From: Oscillospiraceae bacterium
GTDB taxonomy: Bacteria; Bacillota; Clostridia; Oscillospirales; Ruminococcaceae
DNA length: 6,759 bases
Assembly (NCBI GenBank): GCA_016302225.1
Contig: JAEDOB010000120.1
Span: 1 to 6,759 of the forward strand
Direction of reading: 5' to 3'
The notes under the pieces are model-generated. The model worked only from the letters and a program-made list of their open reading frames with translations. It did not search any database and was not told where the DNA came from. The translations under genes and the position numbers were made by a program. Below are positions 1-4,737 of the stretch, in pieces. Position 1 is the first letter of the stretch, and every line of letters begins with the position of its first letter.

Positions 1-35
1 AAAACCGCCCCGCAAATCTTCCGAAATGCGGGGCG
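1..35 (-). terminator. Rho-independent terminator of the alpha-xylosidase gene
   Basis: Read on the minus strand, about 25 bases after the yicI stop codon, a perfect 9-bp GC-rich stem CGCCCCGCA / TGCGGGGCG (bases 27-35 pair with 6-14) encloses a 12-base loop and is followed by GTTTT running to the window edge. This is the standard intrinsic terminator form. On the plus strand the stem is followed by ATCAAAAAA and no T-run, so it should act in one direction only. The T-run may continue beyond the left edge. Confidence 0.85.
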
Positions 36-60
36 ATCAAAAAATATTCAGTCGGAAAAA

Positions 61-2409
61 TTACAGCTTAATGATAACCTTGCCGCCTGTGGTGGGGTTG
101 ACTTCAACGGTATCCTTGCCGAATACGGTTACCTTGAAGGGCTTGTCGGTAGCTGTGTAGGTTACCTCAACGGTGTCGCCGCTGCGGGAAGCAGTCAGGT
201 CGAATACCTTGTTTGCTTCGGTGTCATAGATAGAAGCGGAAGCAGACTTGCCGTCCTCCAGACCGTAGATAACGAACTCGGTGTTTGTGAGATAGTCATA
301 TTCAAAATTCTTCTCAAATGCACCGTATGCGATAATGCTGTTGGGCTTTGCAAGGCAGGGGAGAGAGAAGTAGTCGTACTTTTCGTTGTAGTACTTGCCG
401 CCCTCGTAAACCTTTCCGCTGATGATGTCTGTCCACTGACCTGCGGGGAGATAATATTCAGCAGTGCCTTCCTCGTTGAAGATAGGAGCAACAAGCAGGT
501 TGTCACCCAGCATATACTGTCTGTCAAGGAACAGGCAGGCGGGGTCGTCTGCATAGTCGATAACCATTGCTCTCATCATAGGAACGCCGACTTCGTGGGT
601 CTTGATAGCCTGTGACCAGATATAAGGCATCAGGCGGCCTTTGAGCTTGGTGAAGAAGCGGAGAACGTCAACGCATTCGGTAGAACCGTCCTTGTCAAAG
701 AGCCAGGGCACACGGTAAGAGGAGTTTCCGTGGAGTCTGGAATGTGTGGACAGCAGACCGAAAGCAGCCCATCTCTTGTAAATGTCTGCGGTTGCGGTTG
801 CCTCGAAGCCTGACATATCGTGGCTGAAGAAGCCGAAGCCCGACAGACAGAGGGAAAGTCCTCCTCTGAGAGTTTCTGCCATAGAGGTGTACTCTGCGGA
901 GCAGTCGCCACCCCAATGTACGGGGAACTTCTGACCGCCGACTGTTGCACTTCTTGCAAACAGGCAAGCCTTGTTCTCGCCATAGTATTCCTTGAGAACG
1001 TTAAATACGGTCTTATTGTAGAGATATGTATAGTAATTGTGCATTGCGATAGGATCGGAACCATCGTAATATGTAACGTTTGTTGGGATTCTCTCACCGA
1101 AGTCGGTCTTAAAGCAGTCAACGCCCATTTCGCAGAGTGCACGGAGCTTAGAAGCATACCACTCGCAAGCTGCGGGGTTGGTGAAGTCAACGATAGCCAT
1201 GCCGGGCTGCCACATATCAGCCTGGAACACACTTCCGTCGGGGTTCTTGATGAAATAGCCGTTTGCCTTGCCCTCGTCAAACAGCTTGGAACGCTGTGCG
1301 ATATAGGGATTTATCCAAACGCAGATCTCCAGACCCTTAGCCTTCAGACGCTTGAGCATTGCGGGAGGATCGGGGAACTGACGGGTGTCCCACTCAAAGT
1401 TACACCACTCGTATTCCTTCATCCAGAAGCAGTCAAAGTGGAATACCTGGAGGGGAATATCTCTCTCAGCCATACCGTCGATAAAGGAAGTAACGGTTTC
1501 CTCGTCATACTTGGTTGTGAAAGATGTAGTCAGCCACAGACCGAAGGTGTATGCGGGAGGAAGTGCGGGCTTGCCTGTAAGTGTTGTGTAGTTGGAAAGA
1601 ACTTCTGTAAGGTTTTCGCCGCCGATAATGAAATATTCAAGGTGTTCGCCGGGAACGGTAAATGAAGCCTTGGAAACCGTGTCCGAAGCGATCTCAAAGG
1701 AAACCTTATCGGAGGAGTTTACGAGAATACCATAGCCCCTGGAGGACACATAGAAGGGGATAGACTTGTAGCTCTGGTCGCAGCATGTGCCGCCGTCGGA
1801 GTTCCACACCTCAACGTTCTGACCGTTCTTTACGAATGTGGTGAACTTCTCGCCGAAGCCGTAGATGCACTCGCCAACGGACAGTGTGAGCTGCTCTCTC
1901 AGATATGTGCTGCGTTCGTCAAGAGGATAGGACCAGAAGGTATCGTCCTGATGCTCGGCAAGTCTTGAGGAAACCTTGAACTTGCTTTCGTTGATAACGG
2001 TGGTTGCTCTCCAGCCGCCGCCTGTAAGCTTCTTTCCGTCGTAATAGTAAGCGATATTCCAGGAATACTTGTTGATAACAAGCTTTGTCTTGCCCGATAC
2101 CATTACCATATTTTCGCCGTCGTCTGTGATCTCGGGGGTGTAGCCCTGATCCTCGTCAAGCTCGAACTTGGGAGCGTTGTCCAGAGCGCCCTTGTAGTGG
2201 TCGATAGTTACCTTGATAACGTCCTTTGCGGTAGATGAAAATGTAATGTCCAGGCAGGGACCGCCGAGGGTCATTCCTCGGTTCTGAATGTACTGAGCTG
2301 TTGCCCATACATTGATGGAATTTTTCGTTGTTTTGATCTCATAGGGCTGTGCGGTGTAATTTACCTCATAGCCTTTCTGATTGAGCCAGAAACCGTCTGC
2401 AAATTTCAT
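61..2409 (-). CDS. yicI: Alpha-xylosidase, glycoside hydrolase family 31 (YicI type)
   Basis: This 782-residue cytoplasmic enzyme should release alpha-linked xylose from the non-reducing end of xyloglucan oligosaccharides and isoprimeverose. It aligns almost throughout with E. coli YicI (772 aa). Layout: N-terminal beta-sandwich (about 1-265), TIM barrel (about 266-600), then C-terminal beta domains. The catalytic nucleophile is D436 in KTDFGER and the acid/base is D502 in HWGGD; both sit at YicI positions plus 20 (D416, D482). The residues that set xyloside specificity in YicI are also present with the same offset: F297, C327-F328, W365 and K434. There is no signal peptide, so substrates must be imported. 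The start chosen is the ATG at 2409: it opens with MKFADGFWL, like YicI's MKISDGNWL, and AGGAGG lies 7 bases upstream. An in-frame ATG at 2517 is rejected because it would place the promoter and operator inside the gene. No partner gene follows in the window. Confidence 0.95.
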   Translation of the reverse strand: MKFADGFWLNQKGYEVNYTAQPYEIKTTKNSINVWATAQYIQNRGMTLGGPCLDITFSSTAKDVIKVTIDHYKGALDNAPKFELDEDQGYTPEITDDGENMVMVSGKTKLVINKYSWNIAYYYDGKKLTGGGWRATTVINESKFKVSSRLAEHQDDTFWSYPLDERSTYLREQLTLSVGECIYGFGEKFTTFVKNGQNVEVWNSDGGTCCDQSYKSIPFYVSSRGYGILVNSSDKVSFEIASDTVSKASFTVPGEHLEYFIIGGENLTEVLSNYTTLTGKPALPPAYTFGLWLTTSFTTKYDEETVTSFIDGMAERDIPLQVFHFDCFWMKEYEWCNFEWDTRQFPDPPAMLKRLKAKGLEICVWINPYIAQRSKLFDEGKANGYFIKNPDGSVFQADMWQPGMAIVDFTNPAACEWYASKLRALCEMGVDCFKTDFGERIPTNVTYYDGSDPIAMHNYYTYLYNKTVFNVLKEYYGENKACLFARSATVGGQKFPVHWGGDCSAEYTSMAETLRGGLSLCLSGFGFFSHDMSGFEATATADIYKRWAAFGLLSTHSRLHGNSSYRVPWLFDKDGSTECVDVLRFFTKLKGRLMPYIWSQAIKTHEVGVPMMRAMVIDYADDPACLFLDRQYMLGDNLLVAPIFNEEGTAEYYLPAGQWTDIISGKVYEGGKYYNEKYDYFSLPCLAKPNSIIAYGAFEKNFEYDYLTNTEFVIYGLEDGKSASASIYDTEANKVFDLTASRSGDTVEVTYTATDKPFKVTVFGKDTVEVNPTTGGKVIIKL

Positions 2410-2416
2410 TGCGTAT

Positions 2417-2422
2417 CCTCCT
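2417..2422 (-). promoter_or_regulatory. Ribosome binding site that fixes the yicI start
   Basis: A perfect AGGAGG on the minus strand lies 7 bases before the ATG at 2409. It supports this start over the longer open frame beginning at 2517, which has no such site at a suitable distance. Confidence 0.85.
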
Positions 2423-2435
2423 AAATAATATATTG

Positions 2436-2449
2436 TGTAAACGATTACA
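2436..2449. promoter_or_regulatory. LacI/GalR-family or CcpA (cre) operator in the yicI leader
   Basis: TGTAAACGATTACA matches every defined position of the cre consensus TGWAANCGNTNWCA. The dyad extends one base each side to GTGTAAACGATTACAC, with a single mismatched pair next to the central CG. It lies between the predicted transcription start (about 2487) and the RBS, roughly 37-52 bases into the transcript, where a bound repressor would block elongation. The central CG is the hallmark of LacI-family sites, so either global CcpA control or a local sugar-specific LacI-type regulator would fit. No regulator gene is in the window. Confidence 0.65.
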
Positions 2450-2466
2450 CCTTTCAACTTCTGCAT

Positions 2467-2479
2467 AGGCATAATGCCT
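2467..2479. repeat. 13-bp palindrome in the yicI leader
   Basis: AGGCAT-A-ATGCCT is a perfect 6-bp inverted repeat around one base. It lies just downstream of the predicted transcription start (about +8 to +20). It could be a second regulator half-site pair or a small RNA hairpin; nothing in the sequence decides between these. Confidence 0.4.
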
Positions 2480-2493
2480 TGCGAACTGATTAC

Positions 2494-2522
2494 ATTATAT
2501 AACATATTCCAAAACATTTCAA
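2494..2522 (-). promoter_or_regulatory. Sigma-A-type promoter of yicI
   Basis: On the minus strand TTGAAA (2517-2522) is followed, after exactly 17 bases, by a perfect TATAAT (2494-2499). Transcription should begin near 2487, giving a leader of about 77 bases that contains the operator dyad. The stretch upstream of the -35 (2531-2564) is made of A/T tracts and could act as an UP element. This is the clearest housekeeping promoter in the window. Confidence 0.75.
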
Positions 2523-2530
2523 GGGGGTTT

Positions 2531-2564
2531 GCAAAATTTTATAATTTATACATAAAAATTTTGC
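2531..2564. repeat. Inverted repeat upstream of the yicI promoter
   Basis: GCAAAATTTT (2531-2540) and AAAATTTTGC (2555-2564) are perfect reverse complements separated by 14 A/T-rich bases. The pair sits directly upstream of the yicI -35 box. No T-run follows that would make it a terminator. It may be a regulator site or a curved UP-like element. Confidence 0.5.
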
Positions 2565-2579
2565 GGTGGGGAGGATTAA

Positions 2580-2606
2580 TATTCTTTTCTACGGAAGAAA
2601 AGAATA
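2580..2606. repeat. 11-bp inverted repeat (hairpin) abutting a TTGACA box
   Basis: TATTCTTTTCT (2580-2590) pairs perfectly with AGAAAAGAATA (2596-2606) around the loop ACGGA. TTGACA begins three bases later (2609). With no T-run on either side it is unlikely to be an intrinsic terminator. An operator dyad or leader hairpin is more likely, but this is inference. Confidence 0.5.
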
Positions 2607-2623
2607 AATTGACAACATCATTT

Positions 2624-2659
2624 GTTATGTGTAGATGTCAAGTTATGTGCTAATGTAAA
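2624..2659. repeat. Imperfect tandem repeat of an 18-bp unit (two copies)
   Basis: Units 2624-2641 and 2642-2659 abut head to tail and agree at 14 of 18 positions. The first eight bases, GTTATGTG, and an internal ATGT are shared. Tandem direct repeats about two helical turns long are often sites for regulators that bind as head-to-tail dimers, but no known consensus was recognised. Confidence 0.4.
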
Positions 2660-2848
2660 GAATTTTTCTATTGTTAAGAATGTTGGCGCAGTTGAGCTAT
2701 TGACAAAGACTGAAAATTATGATAAGCTTGTGCTGGAAAAGAATTTATGCGTATAAATAAAATACAGAAAAACAAGAAGTAGTTCAGAATATGATACTTC
2801 AATACGCAAATTAATTCAATAACATGGTAAAAAAGGAGGGATGTTGGA

Positions 2849-2989
2849 GTGGGAAAAATTACTTTTTTAGACGGTTCTGTTGAAGAGCAAACTTCCGCTC
2901 TAAAGGAATTTTTTGGACTTTCTTCGGAACAATCATTTCAGGATTTAGAAGTTGAAGATGAAGATGAAGATAATGATACCGGAGAATAA
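2849..2989 (+). CDS. Small acidic protein of unknown function (46 aa)
   Basis: I do not recognise this protein. It begins with GTG at 2849, 8 bases after a strong AGGAGGG (2834-2840); the frame is closed by a stop at 2828 and has no other usable start. The 46-residue product has no cysteine, signal peptide or membrane segment. The middle (about 11-33) could form an amphipathic helix, and the last 13 residues are highly acidic (9 Asp/Glu), partly from a GAAGAT hexamer repeated three times at 2954-2971. Over the whole protein there are about 15 acidic residues against 2 lysines. Codons lean to A/T (AAA, ATT, TTT, TTA), unlike the flanking genes. An intrinsic terminator begins two bases after the stop, so it appears to be its own transcription unit. 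A DNA-mimic, antitoxin-like or leader-peptide role is possible, but nothing visible supports one of these over the others. The gene could also be a remnant. Confidence 0.55.
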   Translation: MGKITFLDGSVEEQTSALKEFFGLSSEQSFQDLEVEDEDEDNDTGE

Positions 2990-2990
2990 T

Positions 2991-3025
2991 AAAGCACCTT
3001 GCACAAAAGCAGGGTGCTTTATTTA
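2991..3025 (+). terminator. Rho-independent terminator after the small acidic gene
   Basis: AAAGCACCTTGC (2991-3002) pairs with GCAGGGTGCTTT (3009-3020) as a 12-bp stem with one G-U wobble and the loop ACAAAA. The right arm ends in TTT and is followed by ATTTATT. It starts two bases after the stop of the 46-residue gene and would insulate the sporulation unit downstream. The A-rich left arm is weakly suited to the opposite direction. Confidence 0.8.
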
Positions 3026-3061
3026 TTCGCAAAAATCCATCGAAGTGGGTTTCACCATAAT

Positions 3062-3089
3062 TCAACTCTCAACACTTAACACTCAACAT
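3062..3089. repeat. Heptanucleotide tandem repeat (TCAACAC-like, four copies)
   Basis: Four consecutive 7-bp units, TCAACTC, TCAACAC, TTAACAC and TCAACAT, occupy 3062-3089; a degenerate fifth (TTAAAAA) follows. They lie immediately upstream of the CATACAAG element proposed as the sipL -10, so they overlap the place of its -35. The array could be a slippage-prone microsatellite or a set of regulator sites. Confidence 0.6.
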
Positions 3090-3110
3090 TTAAAAAAACA
3101 AGCATACAAG
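3084..3110 (+). promoter_or_regulatory. Possible sigma-E-type promoter of sipL-spoIVA
   Basis: CATACAAG (3103-3110) matches the sigma-E -10 consensus CATACAnT except for the last base. The best -35-like element, CAACATT (3084-3090), fits the loose consensus only partly, and its 12-base spacing is a little short. A second, overlapping CATACCCT at 3112-3119 is an alternative -10. Mother-cell sigma-E control is what is known for spoIVA in Bacillus and for sipL in C. difficile, so the location fits. The match alone is only suggestive. Confidence 0.4.
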
Positions 3111-3172
3111 CCATACCCTCCGAATATACTTAATACCAAGAACAAACTGCGGACGAATCGTCCAGCGGATAA

Positions 3173-3177
3173 GGAGG
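3173..3177 (+). promoter_or_regulatory. Ribosome binding site that fixes the sipL start
   Basis: GGAGG within AAGGAGGAAAAT lies 5 bases before the ATG at 3183. The frame stays open upstream to an ATG at 2952, but that start lies inside the small acidic gene and upstream of its terminator, and has no RBS. The start at 3183 is therefore preferred. A small dyad GGACGAATCGTCC (3151-3163) sits about 10 bases upstream of this site. Confidence 0.8.
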
Positions 3178-3182
3178 AAAAT

Positions 3183-4721
3183 ATGGATCTGAAAACCAAC
3201 AGAGAGATGATCTCTGACTGTGAAACTATTTTTAGCGGCGTTCAGGAGCAGTCGGCGGAGCTTGATTACACCTTGCCCGACTATTGCCCCGATATTTTCA
3301 GAATTGTAAAATGTATGGCGATACCGAGAATACTGTCCTACAACATCAGCGGCGAACGGCTTACCTACGAGCTTTCCGTTTGCGTTAGGGTGCTTTATTG
3401 CAGCGAGGAAAGTGAAGCGGTGCATTCCGCCGAACAGAAGCTTATTTACACCAAAACTGCCGATTTGGGGAAATGTCCGAAATCTCCCAAGGTCACGCTG
3501 AAACCGTCTGCGGATTACATAAACTGCCGTGCGGTCAACAAGAAGCGTCTGGACATCAGGGGAGCGGTTTCCGTGAAAATAACCGTGACGGACGAAGCGG
3601 GGTGTGATGTTATCAGCGATATTTTCGGAATGGGAGTTCAGACGAAAAAGCTGCCCGTTACATTCGTTTCGGACGTTATCAGAGGATCAAAGCACATTAC
3701 CGTCAGCGAGGAATACGACCTGGGTATCTCCAAGCCGCCTATCGGGGACATACTTATGTGCGACGCTGCCGTTACGTCCACCGACTGCAAGGTCATTGCA
3801 AACAAGCTTATTGTCAAGGGCGAAGCGTCAATTGAGCTGCTTTACAGCTGTGTTAAGGACGGACTTTGCGGGCTGGAGGCTATGCAGTTCACTCAGCCCT
3901 TTTCGCAGATAATTGATATGGACGGTATTGACGAGCGTTACGAATGCAGTGCTGATGTAGCCGTTACCTGCTGTGATATGACGCCTGTCCCCGACAGCGA
4001 GGGAGAACCGAAGCTTGTCGGCTGTGAGCTGGGCTTGCTTATCTGCTGTGAAGCGGTAAAAACCTCGTCTGCGGAAATAGTCTGCGACGCATTTTCCACG
4101 ATGTACTGCTGCGAGCCTGCAATGACAAATGTTAAGATAATGAGTGCGCCCGTGAAATTCTGCGACAGTCTTATGGTGAAAAAATCGCTGGATTACAAGA
4201 ACGGCGAGCTGACGGGCGTGTGCGCTGCGTGGGGCAGACCGTCCCAGATTTCCGCAAAGGTCACGGAGGACGGAAAGCTGTCTGTAAGCGGCACGGTGAC
4301 ATTATCCGCACTTGTAACATCATCGGACGGAAAGACGGACATTATCGAGGAAGAAGCACCCTTTGAGCTTGTCAAGGAAAATGCGGCTCCCGATTCGGCT
4401 GCGGAGGTGTCCGCTTCGGTCATTTCCTGTTCGTTCAGTATGTCGTCATCGGGGAGCATTGAGGTGAAAGCGGAATTGAAAATCTGCGGCAGTATTTCCT
4501 CGGCAATATCCGCAAAGGCTGTCACGGACATTTCCGTAATTGAGGAAGAACCTGCGGAGCGTGACGGCGATTATGCTTTGAAGCTCTATTTTGCGGAGGA
4601 CGGGGAGGACGTTTGGGAGATAGCCAAGCGTTACAAGACCTCTGTTTCTGCGGTAATGGAGGAAAACGATCTCGAAGATGAAACAGTCCACGGCGGAATG
4701 ATTCTCATTCCCATCGTATAA
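3183..4721 (+). CDS. sipL: SPOCS (DUF3794) and LysM domain protein, SipL-like spore coat morphogenetic protein
   Basis: This 512-residue protein probably links the SpoIVA basement layer to the spore coat on the mother-cell side of the forespore, the role shown for SipL in C. difficile and for SpoVID in Bacillus. Three SPOCS-like beta-rich repeats can be seen at about 36-132, 171-290 and 317-440; the second and third are my reading of recurring spacing and hydrophobic pattern. A C-terminal LysM domain follows at about 466-512, ending GGMILIPIV. In SipL the LysM domain binds SpoIVA. There is no signal peptide or membrane segment, as expected for a cytosolic coat protein. It contains 25 cysteines, including three CC pairs (263-264, 288-289, 309-310), and none in the LysM domain. 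The gene ends 16 bases before spoIVA and is almost certainly cotranscribed with it. The family is certain; the name SipL rests on architecture and on the neighbour. Confidence 0.88.
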   Translation: MDLKTNREMISDCETIFSGVQEQSAELDYTLPDYCPDIFRIVKCMAIPRILSYNISGERLTYELSVCVRVLYCSEESEAVHSAEQKLIYTKTADLGKCPKSPKVTLKPSADYINCRAVNKKRLDIRGAVSVKITVTDEAGCDVISDIFGMGVQTKKLPVTFVSDVIRGSKHITVSEEYDLGISKPPIGDILMCDAAVTSTDCKVIANKLIVKGEASIELLYSCVKDGLCGLEAMQFTQPFSQIIDMDGIDERYECSADVAVTCCDMTPVPDSEGEPKLVGCELGLLICCEAVKTSSAEIVCDAFSTMYCCEPAMTNVKIMSAPVKFCDSLMVKKSLDYKNGELTGVCAAWGRPSQISAKVTEDGKLSVSGTVTLSALVTSSDGKTDIIEEEAPFELVKENAAPDSAAEVSASVISCSFSMSSSGSIEVKAELKICGSISSAISAKAVTDISVIEEEPAERDGDYALKLYFAEDGEDVWEIAKRYKTSVSAVMEENDLEDETVHGGMILIPIV

Positions 4722-4737
4722 AGCGGAGGTAACGGAT

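Larger units (their letters stand above)
2523..2848. other. AT-rich intergenic stretch with repeats, no convincing gene
   Basis: This gap between the yicI promoter and the small acidic gene is visibly richer in A/T than the neighbouring genes. It holds two inverted repeats (2531-2564 and 2580-2606) and an imperfect tandem 18-bp repeat (2624-2659). Two TTGACA boxes (2609-2614, 2700-2705) resemble -35 elements, but neither has a good -10 at 16-18 bases. A TATAAA (2752-2757) and a TATGAT (2790-2795) resemble -10 elements without good -35 partners. The promoter of the 46-residue gene presumably lies here but cannot be fixed. The longest unexplained open frame, 2622-2756 from a TTG, has no RBS. 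Confidence 0.6.

Noticed and set aside
820..1665. Long plus-strand open frame opposite the alpha-xylosidase gene
   Set aside because: It is the antisense shadow of a strongly conserved GH31 gene; there is no RBS and the product resembles no family I know.
2410..2517. N-terminal extension of the alpha-xylosidase (36 extra residues from the ATG at 2517)
   Set aside because: The extension covers a consensus promoter, an operator dyad and the RBS. The YicI homology begins exactly at the ATG at 2409.
2609..2637. Promoter from TTGACA with TAGATG 17 bases downstream
   Set aside because: The -35 is perfect but the -10 matches only half the consensus, so it was not annotated as a promoter.
2624..2650. 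LytTR-type response regulator sites in the tandem repeat
   Set aside because: The repeats share GTTATG, but the 18-base periodicity and flanking bases do not fit the usual LytTR arrangement.
2622..2756. 44-codon frame from a TTG in the AT-rich gap
   Set aside because: There is no ribosome binding site and no recognisable product; a frame this short is expected by chance.
2841..2870. ATG at 2841 as the start of the small gene
   Set aside because: That frame stops after nine codons and is too close to the RBS; the GTG at 2849 has proper spacing and a 46-codon frame.
2952..3182. Longer start for the SipL-like protein (77 extra residues)
   Set aside because: It overlaps the small acidic gene and its terminator, lacks an RBS, and encodes low-complexity sequence without SPOCS features.
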